Source: Mycobacterium marseillense
GTDB lineage: Bacteria; Actinomycetota; Actinomycetes; Mycobacteriales; Mycobacteriaceae
Reading direction: 5' to 3'
Length of the DNA stretch: 64,000 nucleotides
Assembly (NCBI RefSeq): GCF_010731675.1
Contig: NZ_AP022584.1
Location: forward strand, 3,658,001-3,722,000
Of this stretch, positions 35,343 to 42,909 are shown in pieces (within the stretch, counting starts at the first letter, position 1; every line of letters begins with the position of its first letter). The notes beneath the pieces were generated by a model. That model was given only the letters and a program-made list of their open reading frames with translations, was not told where the DNA came from and did no database searches. The position numbers were made by a program, and so were the translations under genes.

Positions 35343-35696
35343 TTACTCGTCGACCACGTCATAGAGCGAATCGCCGTCTTCCGGGGTGCCGTCGATCTGG
35401 CCGCGATGCGCGCGCCGCGGGCCGTCGTCGACCGGCTCGATGGCGTCGGGCACGTCGGGCTCCTCGGCGGCCAGTCGATCGTCGAGGGATTCGCCCTCCC
35501 GTTCTTCTCTCGCCGTCACGCCGAAGCGGTTGGCCTCGCTCCAGTCCTCGGGGGGATCGACGACGATGTCGCCGTCGTCGTTGCGCAGTTCGTCCGAGTC
35601 GGTACCTTCGCTCGCGTTCAGGGTGTCACCCGGGCCGCCCTCTTCGGGGAAGTCGGCGGGATCGACCAGATCGTCGGCGTGGGGGTTGTCGCTCAT
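35343..35696 (-). CDS. DUF5709 protein, small acidic
   Basis: This 117-residue, highly acidic protein (SDNPHADDLVDPADFPEEGG... LYDVVDE) matches the actinobacterial DUF5709 family. It has no signal peptide, membrane segment or cysteine, and is probably largely disordered. The function is unknown. It lies just upstream of the GNAT gene on the opposite side of the TetR, separated by 30 bases from the GNAT stop. Acidity and disorder resemble stress-related hydrophilic proteins. Confidence 0.75.
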   Translation of the reverse strand: MSDNPHADDLVDPADFPEEGGPGDTLNASEGTDSDELRNDDGDIVVDPPEDWSEANRFGVTAREEREGESLDDRLAAEEPDVPDAIEPVDDGPRRAHRGQIDGTPEDGDSLYDVVDE

Positions 35697-35726
35697 GCCA
35701 AAACGGTTGCCCGCCGGATTGGGCGA

Positions 35727-36341
35727 CTAAACGCGGCCCCGCGGCGCCCGCCACATGGCCCACATCGTCGGCCCGCCGTCCGGCAGCACGATCTCCCGGG
35801 TGACGGTGAAGCCGAAACGCTCGTAGTACGGGACGTTTTCGGATTTGGTCGACTCGAGGTAGGCCGGGCAGTATTCGGCGTCGCAACGGTCCAGCCGCGA
35901 TCTCATCAACGCTTGCCCGAATCCCCGGCCACGGACCGTCGGGTCGCTGCCGATGACCGCCAGATACCAGTGCGGTTCCTCGGGGTGGACGCTTTTCATC
36001 AATTCCTGGACCGCGCGTCCGCGCATCGAACGCAGGCCGAATACCCGCAGGAACGTGGGCGTCATCGCCAGCTGGGCACCCTGCGTCTCCCGCCACTGGT
36101 CGGGCGGATCCCACAGCGCCGCAGCGCCGATACCGGACGCCTCGGAGGCCACCTCCACGCCGCCACGGCCCAGATGGTGGTGGCGGGTCATCGTCGCGAA
36201 CATCCGCGCCAGGTGAGCGGTGCGCTTGTCCTGGTCGGGCAGCAGCCAGATCATCACGGGGTCGTCGTAGAACGCGCGGGCCAGGGTGCGTGACAGCTCG
36301 CGGACGTCGGCCTTGGCCGCCGGGCGGACGTGCTGGGTCAT
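35727..36341 (-). CDS. GNAT-family N-acetyltransferase (Rv0133-like)
   Basis: This 204-residue GNAT-fold acetyltransferase has HWYLAVIGSDPTVRGRGFGQALM, holding the acetyl-CoA pyrophosphate loop (R/Q-x-x-G-x-G/A), and AYLESTKSENVPYYERFGF near the C terminus. The substrate is unknown. From memory it is Rv0133, beside fgd2 (Rv0132c) as here. It is divergent from fgd2 over 52 bases. Confidence 0.85.
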   Translation of the reverse strand: MTQHVRPAAKADVRELSRTLARAFYDDPVMIWLLPDQDKRTAHLARMFATMTRHHHLGRGGVEVASEASGIGAAALWDPPDQWRETQGAQLAMTPTFLRVFGLRSMRGRAVQELMKSVHPEEPHWYLAVIGSDPTVRGRGFGQALMRSRLDRCDAEYCPAYLESTKSENVPYYERFGFTVTREIVLPDGGPTMWAMWRAPRGRV

Positions 36342-36393
36342 CCACGTCAGGCTAGTGGGTGTGTGAGGTGATCGCCGCGGGTATGCCGACCCG

Positions 36394-37491
36394 GTGACCG
36401 GCATGTCGCGGCGAGCATTCGGGCGGGTGGCTGCCGGCGCGGGCGTGGCCGGGTCCGTCGGGCTGTCCGACGGCTGCGCGAAACGCGGCCGCGACCACGG
36501 CACATCGTCCGGTCCGCCACCACCGTCCGGCAGGGGCGTGGGGTTCGTGCTCTCCCACGAACAATTCCGCACCGACCGGCTGGTGGCGCAGGCCCAGGCG
36601 GCCGAAGAGGCCGGCTTCCACCACGTGTGGGCCAGCGACCACATTCAGCCGTGGCAGGACAACCAGGGCCACTCGATGTTCCCGTGGCTCACGCTGGCGC
36701 TGGTCGGCAGCGCCACCAGCCGGATCTCGTTCGGCACCGGGGTGACCTGCCCGACCTACCGCTACCACCCGGCCACGGTCGCTCAGTCCTTCGCCTCCCT
36801 GGCAATCCTCAACCCGGGCAGGGTGTTCCTGGGCGTCGGCACCGGCGAGCGGCTCAACGAACAGGCCACCACCAACGCCTACGGGAACTACGCCGAGCGC
36901 CACGACCGGCTGGTCGAAGCGATCGACCTGATCCGGCGGTTGTGGAGTGGATCGCGAACCTCCTTCTCCGGGAAATACTTTCAGACCAATTCGTTGAAGC
37001 TCTACGACGTCCCGGCCACTCCGCCACCGATCTTCGTGGCGGCCGGCGGACCGAAGAGCGCGAGACTGGCCGGTCAGTACGGAGACGGCTGGATCACCCA
37101 GGCCCACGATGTGACGGACCCAAAACTGTTGGCGGCCTTTGGCGCCGGAGCGCAGGCCGCCGGGCGCGACATGGGCACGCTCGGTAAACGGGCCGAATTG
37201 TTCGCGGTCGTCGGCGACAAGGCCAAGGCGGCCCGCGCCGCCACGCTGTGGCGTTTCACCGCCGGTGCCGTCGACCAGCCCAATCCCGTCGAGATCCAGC
37301 GCGCTGCCGAGTCCAACCCGATCGACAACGTGCTGGCCGGCTGGACGGTCGGCACCGACCCGGCTCCCCACGTCAGCGCCGTGCAGCGCCTGCTCGACGC
37401 CGGCGCCGTCCCCTTCCTGCACTTTCCCCAAGACGACCCGATCGCCGCGATCGACTTCTACCGCACCGACGTCCTGCCGAAGTTGCGCTGA
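36394..37491 (+). CDS. fgd2: F420-dependent hydroxymycolic acid dehydrogenase (Fgd2)
   Basis: This 365-residue exported F420 enzyme, in M. tuberculosis, oxidises hydroxymycolic acids to ketomycolic acids. The N terminus MTGMSRRAFGRVAAGAGVAGSVGL is a twin-arginine signal, consistent with export of a folded cofactor-loaded protein. It ends in a Cys that could be lipidated, although the lipobox is poor. The LLM-type barrel follows: VWASDHIQPW, TCPTYRYHPATVAQ and GVGTGERLNEQ. The GTG at 36394 matches the remembered Rv0132c start. Confidence 0.92.
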   Translation: MTGMSRRAFGRVAAGAGVAGSVGLSDGCAKRGRDHGTSSGPPPPSGRGVGFVLSHEQFRTDRLVAQAQAAEEAGFHHVWASDHIQPWQDNQGHSMFPWLTLALVGSATSRISFGTGVTCPTYRYHPATVAQSFASLAILNPGRVFLGVGTGERLNEQATTNAYGNYAERHDRLVEAIDLIRRLWSGSRTSFSGKYFQTNSLKLYDVPATPPPIFVAAGGPKSARLAGQYGDGWITQAHDVTDPKLLAAFGAGAQAAGRDMGTLGKRAELFAVVGDKAKAARAATLWRFTAGAVDQPNPVEIQRAAESNPIDNVLAGWTVGTDPAPHVSAVQRLLDAGAVPFLHFPQDDPIAAIDFYRTDVLPKLR

Positions 37492-37510
37492 GCGGACTTC
37501 GGCCACCGTT

Positions 37511-37536
37511 CGTTTCGACGTCGCCGCCCCGGGTAT
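37511..37536 (+). promoter_or_regulatory. SigF-type promoter of the hemerythrin gene
   Basis: CGTTT (37511-37515) and GGGTAT (37531-37536) are separated by exactly 15 bases, ending 43 bases before the hemerythrin start. The -10 element is a perfect SigF match. The arrangement mirrors the dps and manganese catalase promoters in this window. Confidence 0.7.
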
Positions 37537-37579
37537 CCGCACGCAACTTCGAGTGACAGCCCAACTGGAAAGGCAACGC

Positions 37580-38158
37580 ATGGACGCAATCACTTTTCTC
37601 CGCCAAGACCACAAAAGCGTGCTGGGCCTGTTAGAGACGCTCGACGGGGCACCGTCAGAGGCGGGCGCGCATGCGAGCGGCTTGGAAACCATGGTGAACA
37701 ACCTCATCATCGCCGAGTCTCAGCATGAAGCGATTGAGGAGCAATACTTTTGGCCGGCGGTGCGCGACGCGATCGGTGACGGACTCGTCGACAAGGCGAT
37801 CGAGCAGGAGCAGGCCGGCAAGAAGCTGCTGCAGCGACTCGAGGACGGCAAGCCGGGCGAACCCGATTACCACGAAGCGCTCCAGGAATTCGTCACGGCG
37901 GGGCGGGAACATATCGCCTACGAGCAGGACGAGGTTTGGCCGCAGGTCGAGACCGTGATCAGCCGCGAGGATTTGGAGAAGATCGGCGAGAAGCTGGAAG
38001 CGGCAAAGAAGATCGCCCCGACGCGGCCGCACCCGAATACCCCACCCAACCCCGCCGCACTGAAGACGATGGGAATGGGCGCCGCGGTTGTCGACCATGT
38101 GCGGGACGCGCTAACCGGCCGCGGTGAAGACAACCCGCCCGATCCACAGATGCACTGA
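37580..38158 (+). CDS. Hemerythrin-domain protein
   Basis: This 192-residue hemerythrin HHE-domain protein binds a non-haem di-iron centre through His11, His49, Glu53 or Glu54, His111, Glu115 and nearby acidic residues. The last roughly 60 residues are Pro-rich (APTRPHPNTPPNPAALK) and lie outside the HHE fold. Mycobacterial hemerythrin-like proteins respond to oxygen, NO or peroxide stress. GGAAAGG precedes the ATG. A SigF-like promoter upstream and a strong terminator downstream mark it as a single-gene transcript. Confidence 0.9.
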   Translation: MDAITFLRQDHKSVLGLLETLDGAPSEAGAHASGLETMVNNLIIAESQHEAIEEQYFWPAVRDAIGDGLVDKAIEQEQAGKKLLQRLEDGKPGEPDYHEALQEFVTAGREHIAYEQDEVWPQVETVISREDLEKIGEKLEAAKKIAPTRPHPNTPPNPAALKTMGMGAAVVDHVRDALTGRGEDNPPDPQMH

Positions 38159-38169
38159 CACCAGTTGGA

Positions 38170-38199
38170 GGCCGGGCGCCGATTATTCGGCGCCCGGCC
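38170..38199 (+). terminator. Strong intrinsic terminator after hemerythrin
   Basis: Arms 38170-38182 and 38187-38199 form a perfect 13-bp GC-rich stem with a 4-base TTAT loop, followed by ATTTT on the plus strand. It is 12 bases after the hemerythrin stop. It could also stop minus-strand readthrough from the manganese catalase. Confidence 0.9.
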
Positions 38200-38214
38200 A
38201 TTTTCCGGCTCCAA

Positions 38215-39111
38215 TTACCCTGTGGGAACGTGCTGTTCGTGCGTGAACGGCTTTTCGGCGTTGACGGCGGGCGAACCTTGCGGGTTCTCCTTGGCGCCGG
38301 TGTTCTTGCGCGTGGCGCCACCCAGCCACTGCTGTTCGGGCTTTTCCACGTACTCCCATTCCATGCCCTCGGGCCAGGGCCCTTGCCCCTGATTCCACGG
38401 ACCGCGCACGGATTCGCCGCCCCCGTTGGACATGTTGAACGCCACGTTCTGAAAGCGCGGGTCACCGGGCAACTGTCCGGGCGGGAAATTCACCGGCAGC
38501 TCGTTCAGCGCGGCGCTGAATTGCTGATAGTGCGCGACCTCGCGGGTCATCAAGAACGTCAGGGTGTCCTGCACGCCGGGGTCGTCGGTGAACTGCTTGA
38601 GGTATTCGTAGACGATCTTCGCCCGCGATTCCGCCGCGACGTTGTTGCGCAGGTCCACTGTCGGGTCGCCATTGGCGTCGATGTAGGCGCCGGTCCAGTT
38701 GTTTCCGCCGGAGTCCTTGACGTCCGGGCCGCCCCCGCTGAGCACCAGGAATAGCGGGTTGACCGACACCGAGTGGATGAGGCCGTCCCGGCCGCCCCCG
38801 TTGGCCACGGCCGGCATCCAGTCGCATTTCTCATTGGCAATCTTGAGGTTGTCGTTGAGCCCGTCGAGCAGCATGGTGATCATCGATCCGACCATTTCGA
38901 GGTGGCTGAGCTCCTCGGTCGCGATGTCCATGAATAGGTCATACATTTTCGGGTTCTTCTGCCGCAGCACAAAAGCCTGGGTGAAGTACTGCAGCGCCGC
39001 GGTGAGTTCACCGTTGGCGCCACCGAACTGCTCCATCAGCAGCGACGCGAAACGCGGGTCCGGCCGGTCGACGCGTACCTCGAATTGAAGATCTTTGTTG
39101 TGCACAAACAC
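38215..39111 (-). CDS. Manganese catalase
   Basis: This 298-residue non-haem catalase breaks down H2O2 at a di-manganese site. Ligands are visible as Glu35 (NGELTAALQY), Glu66/67 and His70 (TEELSHLEM), a Glu in AAESRAKIVYEYL near 150, and a His in MTREVAHYQQF near 180. The C-terminal roughly 50 residues are hydrophilic. The GTG at 39111 was chosen because AGGAGG lies seven bases upstream and VFVHNKDLQFEV is the usual family start. A SigF-like promoter precedes it, and it is divergent from a GAF-ANTAR regulator. Confidence 0.95.
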   Translation of the reverse strand: MFVHNKDLQFEVRVDRPDPRFASLLMEQFGGANGELTAALQYFTQAFVLRQKNPKMYDLFMDIATEELSHLEMVGSMITMLLDGLNDNLKIANEKCDWMPAVANGGGRDGLIHSVSVNPLFLVLSGGGPDVKDSGGNNWTGAYIDANGDPTVDLRNNVAAESRAKIVYEYLKQFTDDPGVQDTLTFLMTREVAHYQQFSAALNELPVNFPPGQLPGDPRFQNVAFNMSNGGGESVRGPWNQGQGPWPEGMEWEYVEKPEQQWLGGATRKNTGAKENPQGSPAVNAEKPFTHEQHVPTG

Positions 39112-39153
39112 TGGGGGCCTCCTGGGGGGTCGAGATCGGGCTGTCGCCGCCGG

Positions 39154-39179
39154 ATACCCGGGGCCTTTTGCGCCAAACA
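39154..39179 (-). promoter_or_regulatory. SigF-type promoter of manganese catalase
   Basis: On the minus strand TGTTT (complement of 39175-39179) is followed after exactly 15 bases by GGGTAT (complement of 39154-39159). The -10 lies 43 bases from the GTG start. I recall that the M. smegmatis manganese catalase belongs to the SigF regulon, which agrees. Confidence 0.72.
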
Positions 39180-39255
39180 ACTGCAAGAGCACCTCAGTCC
39201 TCGGCGCATACCGCGGGGATGACTCTCGTGGCGACATCGTGGAGAATGCGCCCCT

Positions 39256-39954
39256 ATGGAGTCCCAAGATCCAACCTCAAGGCATGAGTTGGCCGTGCGC
39301 ATGGCCGAGCTTGCCCGCGAGATCGCCACGCCACGCTCGCTCGACCACGTCCTCGCCGACGTGACCACAGCCGCGGTGGACCTGATACCGGCCGCCGACC
39401 TCGCGGGCGTGCTGCTGCTCAAGGCGGGTGGGGAGTTCGAATCGATCGCGGACACCGACGGCCTGGTCGCGCAACTCGACCAGCTACAGCACGACTTCGC
39501 CGAGGGCCCCTGTCACGACGCCGCCCTGAAAGAAACGATCGTGCGCACCGATGATCTGCGCGACGAACCGCGCTGGCCGAAATACGCACCGGCGGCGGTC
39601 GAGCACGGGGTGCTGAGCAGCCTGTCGTTCAAGCTGTACACCGCGGAGCGCACGGCCGGCGCCCTGAACCTGTTCAGCTTCCGGCCCAATGTGTGGGACA
39701 CCGAAGCCGAGACCATCGGGTCTGTGTTCGCCGCGCATGCAGCCTCGGCGATCATGGCCGGGCGCCACGGACTGCAAATGCAGTCGGCCCTTTCGTCACG
39801 GGACCGCATCGGGCAGGCCAAGGGCATCATCATGGAGCGCTACGGCGTGGACGACGTGCGCGCCTTCGAATTGCTGCGCCGGCTGTCTCAGGAAGGCCAG
39901 ACCAAGCTCATCGACATCGCCCAGCGTGTCATCGACACCCGCGGCGAGGCCTGA
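39256..39954 (+). CDS. GAF-ANTAR antitermination regulator
   Basis: This 232-residue regulator has a GAF sensor domain (about 17-160) joined to an ANTAR RNA-binding domain (about 175-225, with RIGQAKGIIMERYGVDDVRAFELLRRLSQ). ANTAR proteins bind paired stem-loops in nascent RNA to prevent termination. The GAF domain could respond to a small ligand or redox state. It is divergent from manganese catalase, suggesting a role in stress responses. No clear ribosome site or SigF box was seen upstream. Confidence 0.9.
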   Translation: MESQDPTSRHELAVRMAELAREIATPRSLDHVLADVTTAAVDLIPAADLAGVLLLKAGGEFESIADTDGLVAQLDQLQHDFAEGPCHDAALKETIVRTDDLRDEPRWPKYAPAAVEHGVLSSLSFKLYTAERTAGALNLFSFRPNVWDTEAETIGSVFAAHAASAIMAGRHGLQMQSALSSRDRIGQAKGIIMERYGVDDVRAFELLRRLSQEGQTKLIDIAQRVIDTRGEA

Positions 39955-40001
39955 TCCTTACCCGCCCGCGCCAATACGGGCCCGTGCCAACGCCTTTCCC
40001 A

Positions 40002-40024
40002 CCGGCCGAGCAGCGGTAGGCCGG
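40002..40024. terminator. Weak hairpin between convergent GAF-ANTAR and htdZ genes
   Basis: CCGGCC (40002-40007) and GGCCGG (40019-40024) form a 6-bp stem with an 11-base loop, ending just before the htdZ stop codon. It lies in the 72-base convergent gap. This is suggestive only. Confidence 0.3.
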
Positions 40025-40026
40025 CC

Positions 40027-40482
40027 CTAGGCGACGAAGCGGACGACGCTTTCGGCCACGCACGCCGGCTTGGCCGACCCCTCGATCTCGACGGTCGTCG
40101 ACAGGGTCGCCTGCACGGCGCCGTTGCCCACGTCGTCCACGCTGACCAACGAGCTCTGGGCGCGCACCCGCGAGCCGACCGGGACCGGCGCGGGGAAGCG
40201 AACCTTGTTGAGGCCGTAGTTGATTGCGAGCTTGATGCCGTTGACGGTGTAGATCTGGTGCTGCAGTTGCGGCAGCAGCGCCAGGGTCATGAACCCGTGG
40301 GCGATGGTCTTGCCGAACGGACCGGACGCGGCCCGCTCCGGGTCGACGTGGATCCACTGGTGATCGCCGGTCGCGTCGGCGAACAGGTTGACGTCGTCCT
40401 GGGTGATGGTGACCCAGTCACTGTGACCCAGATCCTCGCCCGCGGCGGCGGTGAGCTCGGCGACTGATTCGAAGGTGCGCAT
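40027..40482 (-). CDS. htdZ: (R)-specific enoyl-CoA hydratase, MaoC-like
   Basis: This 151-residue hotdog-fold hydratase has the catalytic pair Asp40 and His45 in ADATGDHQWIHVDPERA, which matches the R-hydratase motif. It hydrates trans-2-enoyl-CoA to (3R)-hydroxyacyl-CoA. From memory it is Rv0130 (HtdZ), normally next to fbpC. Here it is separated from fbpC by nearly 10 kb of inserted genes, and fadE1 (Rv0131c) is absent on its other side. The length equals the M. tuberculosis protein. Confidence 0.92.
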   Translation of the reverse strand: MRTFESVAELTAAAGEDLGHSDWVTITQDDVNLFADATGDHQWIHVDPERAASGPFGKTIAHGFMTLALLPQLQHQIYTVNGIKLAINYGLNKVRFPAPVPVGSRVRAQSSLVSVDDVGNGAVQATLSTTVEIEGSAKPACVAESVVRFVA

Positions 40483-40529
40483 TGCATGTCTCCTTGGTTT
40501 CGGCTGCTAACAATAGCGATGGGCCGCAC

Positions 40530-40555
40530 GGTTAGCCCCGGGCCCTCACGGGTAG
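40530..40555 (+). promoter_or_regulatory. SigF-like promoter of alpha/beta hydrolase
   Basis: GGTTA (40530-40534) and GGGTAG (40550-40555) are separated by exactly 15 bases. The -10 ends 43 bases before the hydrolase start, the same distance as at the manganese catalase and hemerythrin genes. Each box deviates by one base from the best matches. Confidence 0.55.
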
Positions 40556-40598
40556 TAGCCGGTGGACGGACGAACCCCATCTCACGGAAGGCCGCTTC

Positions 40599-41435
40599 AT
40601 GCCCGATGTGATTGCGCATCATGGAGTTTTCAAAGACACCCACCTGCACGTCGACGACACCGGCGGCGCGGGCCGACCGGTGCTGCTCATGCACCCCTGG
40701 CCCCTGTCCGGACAGGCGTGGTCGGCGCAAGTCCCGGCCCTGCGCGCCGCCGGCTACCGGGTGATCACCTACGACCGGCGTGGCTTCGGCCGCAGCGACA
40801 AGCCCCTCACCGGGTACAGCTATGAAACCCTCACCCAGGATCTGCACACCCTGATCGACTCCCTCGACCTGCGCGAGCTCACCCTGGTGGGCTCGTCCAT
40901 GGGCGGCGGGGAGATCGCCCGCTACCTGTCGGCCTACGGCGCCGACCGCGTGCGCAGCGTCGTGTTTGCCTCCTCGGTGACCCCGTATCTGTTGCAGACC
41001 ACCGCCAATCCGGACGGGCCGCTCACCATGAAGGACGCGGCGCGCGCGACCGCCGCGTTCGTCAAGGATCAGGACGCCTTCTACGACCAACAGATGACCG
41101 AATTCTTCACTGCCAACGGGCAATTGCGCGTGAGCGCCGCCACGCGCGCCGAGGCGCTCAGACTGTGCGGGCTGGCGAGCAAGGAGGCGTCGCTGGCGTG
41201 CATGGCCGCGTGGGCCAACACCGACTTTCGGGGCGACCTCGCCCGGGTGTCGGTGCCGACGCTGATCATCCACGGCGACGGCGACGAGTCCGTGCCGCTG
41301 CACGGGTCGGCCCGGCGCACGCACCAGGCGATACCTGGCAGCGAACTGCGGGTCATCGTCGACGGGCCACACGGCTGCCAGATCAGCCATCCCGAGGAAT
41401 TCAACGCGGCGCTGCTCGAATTCTTGGCGCGGTAG
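40599..41435 (+). CDS. Alpha/beta hydrolase, chloroperoxidase-like
   Basis: This 278-residue serine hydrolase of the non-haem haloperoxidase/esterase group has HPWPLSGQAW near the oxyanion hole, the nucleophile elbow GSSMGGGE (98-105, Ser100), an Asp in IIHGDGDESVP and a His in DGPHGCQISHP. A true haloperoxidase role is unlikely in vivo, and ester or perester hydrolysis is plausible. A SigF-like promoter lies upstream, placing it with the neighbouring oxidative-stress genes. The small acidic gene follows in the same direction. Confidence 0.87.
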   Translation: MPDVIAHHGVFKDTHLHVDDTGGAGRPVLLMHPWPLSGQAWSAQVPALRAAGYRVITYDRRGFGRSDKPLTGYSYETLTQDLHTLIDSLDLRELTLVGSSMGGGEIARYLSAYGADRVRSVVFASSVTPYLLQTTANPDGPLTMKDAARATAAFVKDQDAFYDQQMTEFFTANGQLRVSAATRAEALRLCGLASKEASLACMAAWANTDFRGDLARVSVPTLIIHGDGDESVPLHGSARRTHQAIPGSELRVIVDGPHGCQISHPEEFNAALLEFLAR

Positions 41436-41459
41436 CAGAGGTCGCGGGCCCGCCTGGCT

Positions 41460-41484
41460 GTTTCGCGCGAGCCGTCGGGGGAAT
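41460..41484 (+). promoter_or_regulatory. SigF-like promoter of small acidic protein gene
   Basis: GTTT (41460-41463) is followed after exactly 15 bases by GGGAAT (41479-41484), a one-base deviation from GGGTAT. It lies 33 bases before the start of the 57-residue gene. The spacing agrees with the four other candidates. Confidence 0.45.
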
Positions 41485-41517
41485 CCTCCCGGGAACGTTC
41501 AACGAAAAGGAACCGCC

Positions 41518-41691
41518 ATGCCAGACCGCAAGGGCCACAAACCCGAGCAAGACGTGGAACCCGACACCCACCAAGCCCGATCGCGCGCCGCCGCGGGCGA
41601 GGAAGACGGCTCATATGTAGGCGCCGCGGGCTCCGATGACTCGTTCGATGCCGGCGAGACCGGCGCCGAGGCCCGCAGCCAACAAGACTGA
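41518..41691 (+). CDS. Small hydrophilic acidic protein
   Basis: This 57-residue ORF (starts MPDRKGHKPEQDVEPDTHQA, ends GAEARSQQD) has no hydrophobic core, no Cys and many Asp, Glu, Gly and Gln residues. It is probably disordered and resembles stress-induced hydrophilic proteins. AAAAGGAA precedes the ATG and a SigF-like promoter lies upstream, supporting expression. It converges on the GAP-family membrane gene. No family could be named. Confidence 0.6.
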   Translation: MPDRKGHKPEQDVEPDTHQARSRAAAGEEDGSYVGAAGSDDSFDAGETGAEARSQQD

Positions 41692-41728
41692 CGCCACACG
41701 GCAGAGGGCGCACGTATCCCGGCTGCTC

Positions 41729-42388
41729 TCACGAGAGGCCGTACAGCACCACGGCGATACCCACGATCCCGAGTGCCAGCGCCGTGATCGCTCGATGCCG
41801 GTCTTGAATCCACCGTCGCAGCCGCTCAAGTCGTGAATCGATTCGCGGCCCGACCACGAAATAAGCCAGGATAGGCGCGGCGACAGTCGAATTCGCGAGT
41901 AGGGCATAGTAAGCGACGGCGATCGCCGCGCCGGTGCCGGTGAAACGAACGGATGCGATCTGCGTTCCGACGGCCGCGGTGGCCGCCAGCACTTTGGGAT
42001 TGGCCAGCATCGGAAACATCCCCATGCCGGCCGCCACGGTAGGGGTGATCGCGCCGACCCTGTCGTCCCACCCCCGCCCCGCGCGGCGGCTGCCACGGCG
42101 CCACACTCGCACCCCCATCGCGACGAGAAGCACGCCGCCGACGGTGACCGCCACGTCAGCCCATGGCGGCGCGGGGCCGACCAGCACGTCGAACAACCGC
42201 GGGACGTGCATGAACGCGGTCGCGAGTGCAGTCAGGGAAACCAATCTCCCCAACACGTAAGAGACGCTGGACAGGTACGGCCGCTCGTTGTGAACGAGTA
42301 GCACCAACGCCACCACGACGGGCACGGGCGAAAGCGCGATCACCAGCGCAGGTGCGGTCAGGCTCGCGAACACCGGCCCTGAAAGCAT
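41729..42388 (-). CDS. GAP/SfLAP-family membrane protein
   Basis: This 219-residue protein has about six transmembrane helices (7-30, 37-60, 72-90, 112-130, 143-165 and 195-217). The pattern LVIALSPVPVVVALVLLVHNERP matches the GAP (peptidoglycolipid addressing, Sap-like) family, whose members help export glycopeptidolipids or other lipids in mycobacteria. The substrate here is unknown. An upstream in-frame TTG could extend it. It sits next to an MmpS/MmpL pair, which fits envelope lipid traffic. Confidence 0.82.
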   Translation of the reverse strand: MLSGPVFASLTAPALVIALSPVPVVVALVLLVHNERPYLSSVSYVLGRLVSLTALATAFMHVPRLFDVLVGPAPPWADVAVTVGGVLLVAMGVRVWRRGSRRAGRGWDDRVGAITPTVAAGMGMFPMLANPKVLAATAAVGTQIASVRFTGTGAAIAVAYYALLANSTVAAPILAYFVVGPRIDSRLERLRRWIQDRHRAITALALGIVGIAVVLYGLS

Positions 42389-42462
42389 CGACAGGTCAAG
42401 GCCTTTCAGGAGGATTGAGCGACGGGCGTAATAGGCCGGCGCGCCGCGTTCGGTGTAGCGGT

Positions 42463-42858
42463 TTAACCCAGCGCGCCGATCGCCGCTTGCAGCCTGGCGG
42501 TGGCCTGGTCCGCGACCTCCTGCAACGCCCCGGCTTCGCCGGTCACTTTGACCATGAGCTGGGGATCCATCGCCTCGACCAAGACCGCGTCAGTGTCGGG
42601 GTCGGAGCGCACCACGACGTTGCACGGCAATAATTGGCCGATCTGGCGGTGGATGCCCAGCGCGCGGTGCGCGAGCGCCGGGTTGCAGGCACCCAGGATG
42701 AGGTAGTTCTCCATGTCTTCGTCGAGTTTCTGCTTGAGCGTGGCTTTCACGTCGATCGTGGTCAGCACGCCAAATCCCTGATCCGCCAGCGCTTTCGTGG
42801 TGCGATCCACCGCGTCCTCGAACGAGGTGTGCAGCGTGGTGCTCAATGCCGATGTCAT
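42463..42858 (-). CDS. DUF302 protein
   Basis: This 131-residue DUF302 protein shows FEDAVDRTTKALADQGFGVLTTIDVKATLKQKL and YLILGACNPALAHRAL, then LLPCNVVV. Cys104-like positions in ACNP and LPCN are conserved in the family. Its function is unknown, but DUF302 genes often accompany sulfur and redox genes. GAGGAG precedes the ATG. It is the third gene of the CsoR-like, CPFS-reductase, DUF302 run, with a 51-base gap. Confidence 0.88.
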   Translation of the reverse strand: MTSALSTTLHTSFEDAVDRTTKALADQGFGVLTTIDVKATLKQKLDEDMENYLILGACNPALAHRALGIHRQIGQLLPCNVVVRSDPDTDAVLVEAMDPQLMVKVTGEAGALQEVADQATARLQAAIGALG

Positions 42859-42909
42859 CTGTTTCTCCTCATTTCGGGTGTGAACGAGCCAGATATCGCC
42901 CGGTGGCGG

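Noticed and set aside
36379..36384. GGGTAT near the fgd2 start as a SigF -10
   Set aside because: The bases 15 positions upstream (GTGTG) are a poor -35, and the box is only about 10 bases from the start codon.
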